A stretch of DNA of 64,000 bases. It comes from an uncultured Bacilli bacterium (GTDB lineage: Bacteria > Bacillota_I > Bacilli_A > RF39 > UBA660). Numbering within the stretch: position 1 is the first letter of the stretch; the number at the start of each line of letters is the position of its first letter. The translations under genes were made by a program, and so were the position numbers. Under the pieces are notes generated by a model. The model was not told the origin of the DNA and searched no databases. It was given only the letters and a program-made list of their open reading frames with translations. This document shows positions 25,725 to 35,325 of this stretch, piece by piece. The stretch is taken from the NCBI GenBank assembly GCA_934167665.1, contig CAKPLN010000001.1:248001-312000 (forward strand), read 5' to 3'.

Positions 25725-26447
25725 TTACTCAAAAACGTCTTTTCTTTTAATACCTTCATTTTTCCTATACACAGTAATATTATTATTAGAGTATGTTGCT
25801 AATAATATATCATCATAAGATGAATAACCCTTCTTTTTTAATTCTTTAATAAACCATTCATAAGAGCGATCTGTGTTTTTTATATTATTCTTCATAATCT
25901 TAGAATCAATTATAATATTAGCAGATAAAGTGCTCTTTTCCACTTTAGCAGAAACATCATCTTTACTAGCTGGTAATTTACCACTAAAGGGAAGAAAACT
26001 TATTTTACCATTAACCTCCATAATCGCATAAGCAATATCACCAATATCAAAATATCCTTCATTTCTTGCTTGCTCTAATAGATCATTAATATCTATATTT
26101 ACCTCCCTTAAAGCATCACACAATATCTTACCATCTTGAATAACAATAGTTGGAACCCCAATCAAAAACCTTCTTAAAGTCATATTTTTCATTGTTAAAT
26201 AAGAAATAAGATAACCAATTATACCAAATGTTAATATCGCAACAGCCCCATTAATTATTTGATTTTCTAAAACCAGAATCATCTCCGCTGTAAAATTACC
26301 TATTGAAATACCAATAACATAATCAAATAAACTAAGTTGAGAAACTTGCTTTTTCCCAAGTAATTTTGTTGAAATAAAAAGAACTATTAAACTAAAAATA
26401 CTTCTTGGAATAATACTTAAAGCCTCAATTACATCCATATAACTCAC
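25725..26447 (-). CDS. DUF421 (YetF-type) membrane protein
   Basis: Three N-terminal helices and the family signature KQVSQLSLFDYVIGISIGN are followed by the two alpha/beta repeats of the cytoplasmic domain (RRFLIGVPTIVIQDGKI...NEGYFDIGDIAYAIMEVNGKISFLP). DUF421 proteins such as YetF, YkjA and YrbG are spore- or membrane-associated proteins; some are germination-linked in Bacillus. The 240-residue length is typical. It sits between spoIIGA and spoIVB, which fits a sporulation neighbourhood. Confidence 0.85.
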   Translation of the reverse strand: MSYMDVIEALSIIPRSIFSLIVLFISTKLLGKKQVSQLSLFDYVIGISIGNFTAEMILVLENQIINGAVAILTFGIIGYLISYLTMKNMTLRRFLIGVPTIVIQDGKILCDALREVNIDINDLLEQARNEGYFDIGDIAYAIMEVNGKISFLPFSGKLPASKDDVSAKVEKSTLSANIIIDSKIMKNNIKNTDRSYEWFIKELKKKGYSSYDDILLATYSNNNITVYRKNEGIKRKDVFE

Positions 26448-26479
26448 CCTTATTAGTATTTCTTAAAAATTTTTTTATA

Positions 26480-26512
26480 TACCAAAAATAGACTGCATTT
26501 AGCAGCCTATTT
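26480..26512 (-). terminator. Terminator after spoIVB
   Basis: The minus strand reads AATAGGCTGC, a short loop, GCAGTCTATT, with one internal mismatch, then T-rich sequence. Confidence 0.6.
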
Positions 26513-27499
26513 ATCCCCTTCTTCTAACATTGTTGTAATAAATATCCCATATCCTTTAGTAGTATCATTTACAATTACATAGTTAACCGCTCCAATAATC
26601 TTATTATTCTGAATAATTGGAGAGCCACTCATTCCCTGTACTATACCACCAGTTTTTTCGATTAAGTTTTTATCGGTTACTTCAAATAAAATATTTTTAT
26701 TCCGACTATTTGCGTCTATATGTAAAATCTTTATTGCAAATTCTTCAACATTCTTTCCATTAATAACAGTTCTAATTGAAGCTTCTCCTGTTTTAATATC
26801 ATCTATTTTAGCAACTTCAATAGTATTATCTTCATTTAAAATATCGAAATATGTTCCAAAAATACCAGGGATTTCATTAGTATCTATTGTACCTGAAACT
26901 TTAGTTTTATCATACACAGCACTCTTTTCTCCAGCCTTACCATTCCTACTTTTAACAATCCCCGTCACACTAGCATCATAAATAATACCATCCTTAATTT
27001 CAAATTTAGAAATAGTTGCATTTTCAATTATTTCGTGACCCAAAGCTCCAAATTTTCTACTTTTAGGATCAATATATGTCAAGGTGCCAATACCATTAAT
27101 TTTATCTTTTACATATAATCCTGTCTTTAAAACGCCATTAGTATCACTATCCATCGTTAAGTTTATATCTGTTAATTTATTATTTCTAGAAACACTAAAC
27201 TTCACAGCCCTAGCAGAATTTCCAACTTCTTTAACCATAGCTTCAATATTCATAACTGGTGTATCATTAACCTTCATTATAACATCTCCAATTTCAAAAC
27301 CTGCTTCCTTACCGATATAATGACTATTAACTTTATAAAAGCCAACAACTAAAACACCTTTAGAATTAACTTCAATTCCAATCGTTTCACCACCAGGAAT
27401 AACATAATTTGAATAAGCTAAACAATTAATGGGAATAATAGTAAAAAGAAGAGTCATCAAAAATATTTGTAGTTTGTTTTTAAATTTCAAAAAAATCAC
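26507..27499 (-). CDS. spoIVB: SpoIVB serine peptidase (S55 family)
   Basis: SpoIVB is secreted by the forespore into the intermembrane space and cleaves SpoIVFA to trigger sigma-K activation. The 330-residue protein has an N-terminal signal-anchor, a PDZ domain (GKEAGFEIGDVIMKVNDTPV, residues about 62-81), and the S55 protease domain with ALGHEI (catalytic His) and GMSGSPIIQN (nucleophile Ser). A C-terminal TTKGYGIFI stretch follows. It is about 100 residues shorter than the Bacillus enzyme, mostly at the N-terminal side. Confidence 0.9.
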   Translation of the reverse strand: MIFLKFKNKLQIFLMTLLFTIIPINCLAYSNYVIPGGETIGIEVNSKGVLVVGFYKVNSHYIGKEAGFEIGDVIMKVNDTPVMNIEAMVKEVGNSARAVKFSVSRNNKLTDINLTMDSDTNGVLKTGLYVKDKINGIGTLTYIDPKSRKFGALGHEIIENATISKFEIKDGIIYDASVTGIVKSRNGKAGEKSAVYDKTKVSGTIDTNEIPGIFGTYFDILNEDNTIEVAKIDDIKTGEASIRTVINGKNVEEFAIKILHIDANSRNKNILFEVTDKNLIEKTGGIVQGMSGSPIIQNNKIIGAVNYVIVNDTTKGYGIFITTMLEEGDK

Positions 27500-27560
27500 C
27501 TCACTTAAACAATCTACATTAATATTTTTAACTACTTATAAAATTTTATATTATTAAAAA

Positions 27561-27594
27561 ATTTCCAAAAAAAAGAGCGACCTAAGTCACCCTT
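27561..27594 (-). terminator. Terminator after the surface-protein gene
   Basis: The minus strand reads AAGGGTGAC-TTAG-GTCGCTCTT with two G-U pairs, followed by at least six T. Confidence 0.75.
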
Positions 27595-27599
27595 ATAAA

Positions 27600-29009
27600 T
27601 TAATTAAATTTTCTATTTTTTAATGTAAATCCTAAACCAGCTCCACCTATTAATAAAGCACCTAAGATTAAAGCCATATTAACATCAGCTGTATTAGGAT
27701 TTTCTTTTTCGTCTCCACGTTCTAATACTTCACTAAGTTTTAAATAGATTGTAGTATCAGCCTCAAAAGGTGCAGAAAAATCAAATTCTTCTTCAAAATT
27801 TTCATCACGGAAGAATCCATCAAAGCGAATATTTGTACCTTCAAGTTCAGCCATTAAAGCTTCTTTTAACTCTTCAAGCTCTTCTTCAGTTAAAATAGAA
27901 CCAGCAGGTACTTCAACAACCTCTTCATTACCATTGGCATTGAATGTAATGTTTACAGGTTTAGCAATAGTATAAGTTCCATCTTCATTATCGAAAACCT
28001 TATATCCTTCTGGAACCATATCTTCACTAGGTTCACTAGTATAAGTACCACCAACAGTTTTAACTGTAGAAGTAGAATCTGCATTTATTGGTCCACCAAT
28101 ATTTCCAGCTACTACTTCAAGTTTACCGCCTTTTTCAAGCTTTATTGAACCAACAACATCTCCACCAGTAATAGCAACTTCTGGAGCTGCTCCAGCATAA
28201 TTCTCATCTCTAGCAATATAAACATTACCATTAACAATACCATCAACTATTGTAGTTGTAGAAGTGTATCTATCATCCCAAGAAGAAGCGTAAATAGCAA
28301 CTGAACCTTCAGCAGCATTTAACTCTCCACCACTAAGTGCAAATTTACCCCAGTTTTGAACAGCACTTCCTCGAGAACCTTTAGCAGAAACTTTTCCACC
28401 AGAAATTTCCATAGTACCATTATCATCATTCTTTAAAACGATAAAGTCATTTTCAAATGTTCCATCTTCAACAAATAACTTAGCTTCAAGGTTTCTAATT
28501 AAAGAACTAAACTTAGAAGTATTAACAACCTTTCCACCTTTAAATGTTAAAACCGCGTTAGCACCATTGTTGTCAATAACATACCAAGAGTTTCCACCAC
28601 TATTATTAGGAGCAGAACCAGCTTCGTGTGAACGTGTAAATGTTCCAGATAAAACAGTTACAGTTCCCATATTAACTAAAGCACCTTTTCCATGACTAAT
28701 ATTATCAATAGTACCAGCACCAGTAATAGTTAAATCACCATTATTAACGATAGTATGACTAGAAACATTAGTTAAAGTATAAGTACCTAAATCAAGTGTA
28801 AACTTCTTATCTGCTGCAATAGTAATATCTTCATTAGTATTTGCAACTAGTGTAATAGTTCCGCCATTTTCTACTGCATTAACTGCTTGTTGTAGTGTAG
28901 AATATTCATCACTACCTATTTTTGCAACAACACCTTCTGCATAAACGTTTGGTATTAACAAAGCGCTCATTACAAAAGCCATTACAAAAAATAAAACCTT
29001 CTTTTTCAT
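27600..29009 (-). CDS. Cell-surface protein with NPNTA sorting signal
   Basis: A signal peptide (MKKKVLFFVMAFVMSALL, cleavage after VYAEG or nearby) precedes about 300 residues of repetitive beta-strand sequence (parallel-beta-helix-like, with recurring TI-x-GG turns). A short repeat-like region with FNANGNEEVVEVPAGS follows. The C terminus is NPNTAD, a hydrophobic helix, and KNRKFN, i.e. a sortase-type sorting signal with an NPxT core rather than LPxTG. It lies head to head with a sortase gene, 199 bases away. Confidence 0.8.
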   Translation of the reverse strand: MKKKVLFFVMAFVMSALLIPNVYAEGVVAKIGSDEYSTLQQAVNAVENGGTITLVANTNEDITIAADKKFTLDLGTYTLTNVSSHTIVNNGDLTITGAGTIDNISHGKGALVNMGTVTVLSGTFTRSHEAGSAPNNSGGNSWYVIDNNGANAVLTFKGGKVVNTSKFSSLIRNLEAKLFVEDGTFENDFIVLKNDDNGTMEISGGKVSAKGSRGSAVQNWGKFALSGGELNAAEGSVAIYASSWDDRYTSTTTIVDGIVNGNVYIARDENYAGAAPEVAITGGDVVGSIKLEKGGKLEVVAGNIGGPINADSTSTVKTVGGTYTSEPSEDMVPEGYKVFDNEDGTYTIAKPVNITFNANGNEEVVEVPAGSILTEEELEELKEALMAELEGTNIRFDGFFRDENFEEEFDFSAPFEADTTIYLKLSEVLERGDEKENPNTADVNMALILGALLIGGAGLGFTLKNRKFN

Positions 29010-29150
29010 ATTCTCATCCCTTCTTTATAATCAGTCAATCATAATAGTATATCTGGATACTACTATTATTAACAATTCAAATATAGCTTAAAAATAAAAA
29101 TATGTCAATCATAATAAAGTTTTAAAAAGCACAAAATGTAAAGTAAATCA

Positions 29151-29179
29151 TTGTTATAAAAGTCCAAAAATGATACAAT
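29151..29179 (+). promoter_or_regulatory. Promoter of the sortase gene
   Basis: TTGTTA (29151-29156), a 17-base spacer and TACAAT (29174-29179) precede a GGGAGC ribosome site and the ATG at 29209. Confidence 0.55.
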
Positions 29180-29208
29180 GAAATAAACAATAAAGGGAGC
29201 TTATCAAG

Positions 29209-30090
29209 ATGGAAGAAAAACCTATAAGATTATCAAAAGAAGAAAATCGCAAACCAGTTACACGCATTAAAAAAAAGCGTTTACGTCCTTGGGCATTTTA
29301 CCTTTTTACTACCATTTTTTTAGTTGGAGTAATTATTTCCTCAATACAATTATATAACTGGAATAACGATAATAAAAAAATAGGCAAATTAAACAAAGAG
29401 ATAGAAGAAATAACCGATATAACACCCATTAAAGACGAAGGAGAATTAATAAATCCGCCAGAAGTAACAGACGAAAAAAATGACTATTGGTACTTTGTAG
29501 AACAGCCTTTTTATAATGTTGATTTTACCAAGTTAAGCGAAAAGAATGATGACACAATAGCCTTTATTCACATGCCAAACAGTAATATAAACTACCCTAT
29601 AGTACAAACTACAAATAATGAGTATTACCTAACTCATGCCTTTGATAAAAGTTATAATAGTGCCGGCTGGGTATTTATGGATTACGAAAATTTAATTAAT
29701 TTTCAATCAGATAATACCATCATATATGGTCATGGTAGATTAGACAAAACCGTCTTTGGATCACTTAAAAACGCTTTAGATAAAACCTGGCAAGAAAATC
29801 TCGAAAACTATGTCATTTGGATATCTACGCCTAATGAAAATCTAGTTTATCAAATATTTTCAATCTATACCATTGATAAAGAAAGTTATTACATAAAGCC
29901 AAGCTTTTCTTCAACTAAAGAAAAACAAGATTGGATCAAAACAATGAAAAGTCGCAACATCACTAACCAAGATACTCCCGTTGATGAAAATGATAAAATT
30001 CTAACACTCTCAACCTGTCTAAATAATAACGGTGGAAGAATCGTTGTTCAAGCCAAACTAATTAAAGTTCAAAAACGTCAAGCACAATAA
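29209..30090 (+). CDS. Class B-like sortase
   Basis: This transpeptidase anchors surface proteins to peptidoglycan. The 293-residue protein has a basic cytoplasmic start, one membrane anchor (about residues 28-47), and the sortase domain with catalytic His175 (IIYGHGRLDKTVFGSLK), Cys270 (ILTLSTC) and Arg277 (NNGGRIVVQ). The TLSTC motif and the long insert before the cysteine point to class B (SrtB-like). Class B enzymes often recognise NPxT-type signals, which is what the divergent surface protein carries. Confidence 0.88.
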   Translation: MEEKPIRLSKEENRKPVTRIKKKRLRPWAFYLFTTIFLVGVIISSIQLYNWNNDNKKIGKLNKEIEEITDITPIKDEGELINPPEVTDEKNDYWYFVEQPFYNVDFTKLSEKNDDTIAFIHMPNSNINYPIVQTTNNEYYLTHAFDKSYNSAGWVFMDYENLINFQSDNTIIYGHGRLDKTVFGSLKNALDKTWQENLENYVIWISTPNENLVYQIFSIYTIDKESYYIKPSFSSTKEKQDWIKTMKSRNITNQDTPVDENDKILTLSTCLNNNGGRIVVQAKLIKVQKRQAQ

Positions 30091-30107
30091 AAAATATACT
30101 CTTTATT

Positions 30108-30136
30108 TTGACAAGCGTATTTACGATAAGTATAAT
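30108..30136 (+). promoter_or_regulatory. Near-perfect sigma-A promoter
   Basis: TTGACA (30108-30113), a 17-base spacer and TATAAT (30131-30136) exactly match the consensus. It drives the two small genes starting at 30154. Confidence 0.8.
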
Positions 30137-30153
30137 GAAACTAGGGTGATATA

Positions 30154-30441
30154 ATGGAAAAAGCAGAAAGATTTATTTTTTACAACCAAGCTAATACTTC
30201 CGAAAGAAAGATTAAAAAAACCGCTTTTTCCATTAGTAAACAAATGCATGATCAAAGCCTTTCAGGCAGTACTTCACCAAATGTGCGTATAAAAGATGAA
30301 GTATCAAAAAAATGGTATTATACAGCTCTAGGAACAACTATGACTATATCTATGATTCTAGCAAGCCTAACAGTAAACACCAATAAAATCATAGAAGAAA
30401 CGGAGGCTAGTGATGAAAATAGAATACGTAATTATCGATGA
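30154..30441 (+). CDS. Small single-pass membrane protein (95 aa)
   Basis: The 95-residue protein has a polar basic N-terminal part of about 65 residues, one hydrophobic helix (YTALGTTMTISMILASLTV), and a short acidic tail. No family is recognised. It is driven by a consensus promoter. The next gene starts inside its 3' end, so both are probably translated together. Confidence 0.55.
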   Translation: MEKAERFIFYNQANTSERKIKKTAFSISKQMHDQSLSGSTSPNVRIKDEVSKKWYYTALGTTMTISMILASLTVNTNKIIEETEASDENRIRNYR

Positions 30442-30625
30442 TAAAAGATTTGGAGTTATAAGTGAAATACCCAATCAAGATACAGTTTATGTTTTTCTAG
30501 CCAACTTAGAAGATCCAAGTGAACAATTAATAAGAAAATACAAAATAGAAAATAAAGATGACTTACTGCCATTAGAAACAGATCAGGAATTTGATTTCGC
30601 ATTAAAATTATTTAATAAAAATTAA
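30413..30625 (+). CDS. Small protein resembling DUF1292 (70 aa)
   Basis: The ATG at 30413 follows CGGAGG with 6-base spacing, so I prefer it to the GTG just before. The 70-residue beta-rich protein (YVIIDDKRFGVI, then VYVFLANLEDP, then an acidic LETDQEFDFALKLF ending) has the layout of DUF1292-like proteins. That is a resemblance only. It overlaps the upstream gene's end by 29 bases in another frame. Confidence 0.55.
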   Translation: MKIEYVIIDDKRFGVISEIPNQDTVYVFLANLEDPSEQLIRKYKIENKDDLLPLETDQEFDFALKLFNKN

Positions 30626-30652
30626 AACAGTATACCAAATATATACTGTTTT
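30624..30652. terminator. Bidirectional terminator between small-gene pair and xseB
   Basis: AAAACAGTATA and TATACTGTTTT form an 11-bp perfect stem flanked by A-rich and T-rich ends, positioned between convergent genes. Confidence 0.8.
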
Positions 30653-30663
30653 CTTATTATTCA

Positions 30664-30897
30664 CTACTCTTCTATCTTAAAATCAACCATTTCTCCATCT
30701 TTATTGACAAGTTTTGCAATCGTCTCTTCAGCATTCTTAAGCTTTTCATCACAGCTTTTCGCAAGTACCATTGCCTTATTAAACTCATCAATTGCTAAAT
30801 CAAGTGGTACATCACCAGATTCTAACTTTTTAACAATCTCCTCTAAATTAGCTAAACTTTCTTCAAAACTTAGCTCCTTTGTCTTTTTATCTGTCAT
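30664..30897 (-). CDS. xseB: Exodeoxyribonuclease VII small subunit XseB
   Basis: This small coiled-coil subunit pairs with XseA to degrade single-stranded DNA. The family core SFEESLANLEEIVKKLESGDVPL is clear and followed by a second helix. I chose ATG 30897 (MTDKKTKELSFEE), which lies 8 bases after GGAGG; the longer frame translates the ribosome site. It is the last gene of the mutS-nusB-xseA-xseB operon. Confidence 0.93.
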   Translation of the reverse strand: MTDKKTKELSFEESLANLEEIVKKLESGDVPLDLAIDEFNKAMVLAKSCDEKLKNAEETIAKLVNKDGEMVDFKIEE

Positions 30898-30919
30898 TTC
30901 CAATACCTCCAAAATATTA

Positions 30920-32173
30920 TTAAATAACTTTAGTTTTTACCATACCATCAGTAAATTCAATATCTAGAATATCATCTTTTTTAACATTCTTTGAAGAAGT
31001 TACAACTTTTCCATCTTTTTTAGTAAAAGTATAGCCTCTTTGTAATGTTTTAATAGGACTAAGTGTTTCTAATTTAGAAACTATTTGTAAATACTTATTA
31101 GCCTTCTTATCAAGTAATTGATAAGGATTTTTCAAAACATAAGAATTTTTAATCGCTAAAAGACGTTTTTCTCTATCATTAAATATATTTTTAATACTAA
31201 ATTTTAATCTTTCAAATAAAGCATCAAATACCATTTCCTTAGCTTGATAAATTACCATTGGATTTTTAAATATATTTCTATTTTGAATACTATTTAATTT
31301 CTGACGATAATTTTTAATTTTATTATTAATAGCACTATTAGCTCTAATATTTAACTGACCTAAATAATTAATGATATCACTATATTGTGGAACTGCCATC
31401 TCTGCTGCTCCTGTAGGAGTTGGTGCCCTTAAATCCGCAACAAAATCTGCAATTGTAAAATCAATCTCGTGCCCAACAGCACTAATTACTGGCGTTTTAC
31501 AATCATATATTGCTCTAGCAACAATCTCTTCATTAAATGGCCACAAATCCTCAATACTGCCACCACCACGGCCTACAATCAATGTATCAAGATTATAACT
31601 ATCACTAAGTTTTATTTGTTTAACAATGTCATCTGCAGCCATCTCGCCTTGAACTAAAGCTGGAAATAAAATAATTTCCGTAAGTGGCCATCTTCTCTTA
31701 ATGGTCGAAATAATATCTTTAATAGCGGCCCCTGTAGGAGCAGTAATAACTCCTACTCTCTTAGGAATTTTAGGAATAGTTTTCTTTTTACTAGGATCAA
31801 ATAAACCTTCTAGTCCTAGTTTTTTCTTTAACTGCTCAAAGGCAACATATAAATTACCAACGCCATCTTCCAACATATCACTAACATATATTTGATAACC
31901 ACCATTAGCTTCAAATACAGATATCTTCCCAGTCACTAATACCTTCATTCCATCAGCAGGCATAAATTTGATTTTTTTAGTACTAGATGCAAACATAATA
32001 GCGTTTATTCTACTACCCTCATCTTTTAAAGTAAAATAGAAATGCCCTCTACTATGTGCCTTAAAATTAGATATTTCTCCCTTTAAAAAAACCTCATTTA
32101 AATTAATATCATTATCAATCTTATATTTTATATATCTAGTAAGTTGACTAACCGTTATATATTTATCATTCAT
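30920..32173 (-). CDS. xseA: Exodeoxyribonuclease VII large subunit XseA
   Basis: The 417-residue catalytic subunit begins with an OB-fold (YITVSQLTRYIKYKID, VFLKGEISNFKAHSRGHFYFTLKD). It continues with the exonuclease domain (GVITAPTGAAIKDI, VGRGGGSIEDLWPFNEE, SAVGHEIDFTIADFVADLRAPTPTGAAE) and ends in a long helical region. I use ATG 32173 because the upstream TTG would translate the GGGG ribosome site. The spacing to xseB is 22 bases. Confidence 0.95.
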   Translation of the reverse strand: MNDKYITVSQLTRYIKYKIDNDINLNEVFLKGEISNFKAHSRGHFYFTLKDEGSRINAIMFASSTKKIKFMPADGMKVLVTGKISVFEANGGYQIYVSDMLEDGVGNLYVAFEQLKKKLGLEGLFDPSKKKTIPKIPKRVGVITAPTGAAIKDIISTIKRRWPLTEIILFPALVQGEMAADDIVKQIKLSDSYNLDTLIVGRGGGSIEDLWPFNEEIVARAIYDCKTPVISAVGHEIDFTIADFVADLRAPTPTGAAEMAVPQYSDIINYLGQLNIRANSAINNKIKNYRQKLNSIQNRNIFKNPMVIYQAKEMVFDALFERLKFSIKNIFNDREKRLLAIKNSYVLKNPYQLLDKKANKYLQIVSKLETLSPIKTLQRGYTFTKKDGKVVTSSKNVKKDDILDIEFTDGMVKTKVI

Positions 32174-32199
32174 TACTATCACCAACCCCAAAAGAAAAA

Positions 32200-32601
32200 C
32201 TACTTTTCTTCTTCATGATAAACCTTATCTAAAACACCATTTATCATCTTAGTAACAGCCTCATCTGAGTAATTTTTAGAAAGTTCTACAGCTTCATTAA
32301 TCGCAACAATGCTAGGTGTATCGGTATATTTAAGTTCATATATTCCTAAAGCTAAAATAGCTTGATCAACTTTGTTTAAACGATTCATACTCCAATTATT
32401 CAAATACTTATCAGCCAAAGTATAAAGTTCCTTCTTATGCTCCAAAATACCAAAAACACAACTATCTACAAATTCATTTTGCACTTCTAATTGTTCTTTG
32501 ATTAGATCATTAACATTATAATCAATTTTAGTATCTTCAAAAATACTAACTTGATAAATAACCTTCATTATAATTTCTCTTAGTTCACTTCTGTTTTTCA
32601 T
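32200..32601 (-). CDS. nusB: Transcription antitermination factor NusB
   Basis: NusB binds boxA RNA with NusE in the antitermination complex, chiefly for rRNA synthesis. The 133-residue all-helical protein has the N-terminal RELREIIMKVIYQVSI and the conserved C-terminal half (DQAILALGIYELKYTDTPSIVAINEAVELSKNYSDE spread across residues about 84-119, and then INGVLDKV). It is between mutS and xseA, all in one direction with short spacers. Confidence 0.92.
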   Translation of the reverse strand: MKNRSELREIIMKVIYQVSIFEDTKIDYNVNDLIKEQLEVQNEFVDSCVFGILEHKKELYTLADKYLNNWSMNRLNKVDQAILALGIYELKYTDTPSIVAINEAVELSKNYSDEAVTKMINGVLDKVYHEEEK

Positions 32602-32648
32602 ATTATCACCTACCTAATTTTATCATAATATCATATATGTTGTATAGT

Positions 32649-35201
32649 TTACTTTTTACCTTTTACTTCCTTATTAATTTCATAAAGAAATGAAAGGGCT
32701 TCCATTGGTGTCATTTCAAGTGGATTTATATTTTTGATTTTCTCTTCTATTGGGTTAACTGTTGGTTTAATCTCCGCCTCAGAAAGTTCAAATAACGAAG
32801 TTTGCGTGAAAGTCTCTTTCTTTATATTTTTCTTCTCATAAACATCAAGAATTTCACTAGCTCTTTTAATCAAACTATCTGGTAATTTAGCTAAAGACGC
32901 AACATGTATACCATAGCTTTTATCTACAGAGCCATTTTTAATTTTATGTAAAAACGTAATTTTACCATCTTCTTCTATAGCTGATACATGGACATTTTTA
33001 AGATGTTTTAAGTCTTTCTCTAGAGCCGTTAATTCATGATAATGTGTTGAAAACATTGTTTTTGCTTTAATCTTATCATGAATATATTCCAAAATAGCTT
33101 GAGCTAAACTCATACCATCATAAGTTGCTGTTCCTCTTCCTAATTCATCAAATAAAATCAAACTATTTTCAGTTGCTGATTCTATCGCATAGTTAGCTTC
33201 CTTCATCTCAACCATAAAAGTAGACTCTCCACTAACTAAATCATCACTAGCACCAATTCTTGTAAAAATCTTATCAAAAATAGGAATTGTACAGCTCTTG
33301 CATGGAACAAAACAACCAATTTGAGCCATTATAACAGTAATAGCACATTGACGCATATAAGTAGATTTACCAGCCATATTAGGGCCTGTAATGAGTAAAA
33401 TATCCGTAGTTTTATCCATAACAATATCATTAGGAATATACTTATCCTTCATTACCTGTTCAACAACTGGATGACGGCACTCTATCATTTTAATAACTCT
33501 ATCCGAAGTAATTGTTGGTCTAACATATTTATAAGCATCCGAAACAGTAGAAAAAGCCTGCAACATATCAACTTCACTAATAACCTTAGCCAGCTTTTGG
33601 ATTTTATTTATATAGCGTTTAACAACTTCCCTAATATCCATAAAAAGTTTATATTCTAAATTAATTATTTTCTCCTCAGCACCTAAAATAATGTTTTCCT
33701 TCTCTTTTAAAATAGGTGTAATAAACCTTTCACAATTCGCAAGAGTTTGTTTTCTTTCATATCCATATTCTTCCTTTATAGAAGAAATTTGTCCCTTAGG
33801 TACCTCTATATAATAACCAAAGATTTTATTAAAACCAACCTTTAAGTTCTTAATACCAGTCTTCTCTCTTTCTTGTTGTTCCATCTCTAAAATAAAATCT
33901 TTAGAGCCACTACTAATACTTTTTAACTCATCAAGTTCAGCATTATAACCACTCTTAATTAAATGTCCCTCATGCAAAGTAAAAGGTGCATCTTCTAAAA
34001 TAGTTCTATCAAGTAAAGAATATAAGTCATCAAATGTTTCTATTTCTTGATCAAAATTAAGTTCTTTTAATATTCTTTTTATCTCTGGTAATACACCTAA
34101 AGAACTCTTTAATTGCAATAAATCCTTAGCATTCAAATTACCATAAGTAATTCGTCCCGCTAATCTTTCTAAATCATATACATTACAAAGTGCTTTTATT
34201 AGATCATCTCTTAAAATAAACTCAGTCGATAGCTTAGATACTAAATCATATCTTCTTTCTATTTCAGTCTTAGAAGTCAAAGGATTTAAAATATTATGTT
34301 TTAAAAATCTAGAACCCATAGCTGTTTTATTTTTATCCAAAAGCCATAGCAAACTATATTGACGATCTCTATTTTTTAAAGTTTCAACTAACTCCAAATT
34401 TCTTCTAGCATTAGAGTCAAATTCCAAATACTCACTAGATTTAATTACTTGACACTTTTGTAGATGATGTAAATCTCCTTTTTTAGTATCTATTATATAA
34501 AACAATAAATGCTTTAGTGTCCTAACTAATCTAATATCATCTATATCTTTATATATATAATCATAATTAGCATCATCTAATTCTTCTTTAATAATTGAAA
34601 CTAATATTCCATAATTACTTCTAAGTTCTGAAACGATTTCACGATCAATAGTATCATTAACAATAACTTCTCTAAAGCCATTTCTAACAATTTCCTTAAT
34701 AACTTTATCCTTTTCGCCTTCAACTAACATAGCACAAACTTCGCCAGTAGAAATATCAGCATAACTAATTCCAAAGCAATAAGAAAAATCAAATATATTG
34801 GCTATATAATTATTACTTTTAGAATCAATATTTGAATCAAGTCTCGTTCCTTTAGTAATTACTTGAATAACATCTCTTTTAACCGTACCTTTAGCTTCCT
34901 TAGGATCTTCAAGTTGTTCACATATAGCTACTTTATATCCCTTATCAATTAACTCGTCAACATAAGTAGAATAAGCATGATGAGGAATACCGCACATAGG
35001 AACTCTCTCATCTAATCCAGCCTGTTTACCAGTAAGAGCTAACTCTAAAACTCTCGAAGCTAAAATAGCATCTTCAAAAAACATTTCATAAAAATCACCA
35101 AGTCTAAAAAAGACAATACTATCTTCGTATTTATCTTTTATTTCCATATATTGTAGCATTCCAGGACTTAGTTTGCTTCTATCTACTTCACTACGTTTCA
35201 T
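32649..35201 (-). CDS. mutS: DNA mismatch repair protein MutS
   Basis: MutS recognises mismatches and small loops. The 850-residue protein has the mismatch-binding FYEMF motif near residue 38 (GDFYEMFFEDA), connector and lever domains, Walker A GPNMAGKSTYMRQ, Walker B LILFDELGRGTATYDG, the FSTHYHELTAL signature, and a C-terminal extension for MutL and beta-clamp contacts. All motifs are intact. It is first in the operon with nusB, xseA and xseB; no mutL is in the window. Confidence 0.97.
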   Translation of the reverse strand: MKRSEVDRSKLSPGMLQYMEIKDKYEDSIVFFRLGDFYEMFFEDAILASRVLELALTGKQAGLDERVPMCGIPHHAYSTYVDELIDKGYKVAICEQLEDPKEAKGTVKRDVIQVITKGTRLDSNIDSKSNNYIANIFDFSYCFGISYADISTGEVCAMLVEGEKDKVIKEIVRNGFREVIVNDTIDREIVSELRSNYGILVSIIKEELDDANYDYIYKDIDDIRLVRTLKHLLFYIIDTKKGDLHHLQKCQVIKSSEYLEFDSNARRNLELVETLKNRDRQYSLLWLLDKNKTAMGSRFLKHNILNPLTSKTEIERRYDLVSKLSTEFILRDDLIKALCNVYDLERLAGRITYGNLNAKDLLQLKSSLGVLPEIKRILKELNFDQEIETFDDLYSLLDRTILEDAPFTLHEGHLIKSGYNAELDELKSISSGSKDFILEMEQQEREKTGIKNLKVGFNKIFGYYIEVPKGQISSIKEEYGYERKQTLANCERFITPILKEKENIILGAEEKIINLEYKLFMDIREVVKRYINKIQKLAKVISEVDMLQAFSTVSDAYKYVRPTITSDRVIKMIECRHPVVEQVMKDKYIPNDIVMDKTTDILLITGPNMAGKSTYMRQCAITVIMAQIGCFVPCKSCTIPIFDKIFTRIGASDDLVSGESTFMVEMKEANYAIESATENSLILFDELGRGTATYDGMSLAQAILEYIHDKIKAKTMFSTHYHELTALEKDLKHLKNVHVSAIEEDGKITFLHKIKNGSVDKSYGIHVASLAKLPDSLIKRASEILDVYEKKNIKKETFTQTSLFELSEAEIKPTVNPIEEKIKNINPLEMTPMEALSFLYEINKEVKGKK

Positions 35202-35291
35202 CTTTTTTCACCACACATCATATTATAACAAAACTTCACCTTCAAATAAAGATAAAATAGTAAAGAAATCTTTTTCTAATATTAAAAATAA

Positions 35292-35319
35292 GTAAAGTAA
35301 AAGTCAGCCAAAGCTGACT
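35292..35319 (-). terminator. Terminator after gltX
   Basis: The minus strand reads AGTCAGC-TTTG-GCTGACT followed by TTTAC and more T. Confidence 0.75.
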
Positions 35320-35325
35320 ATGAAA

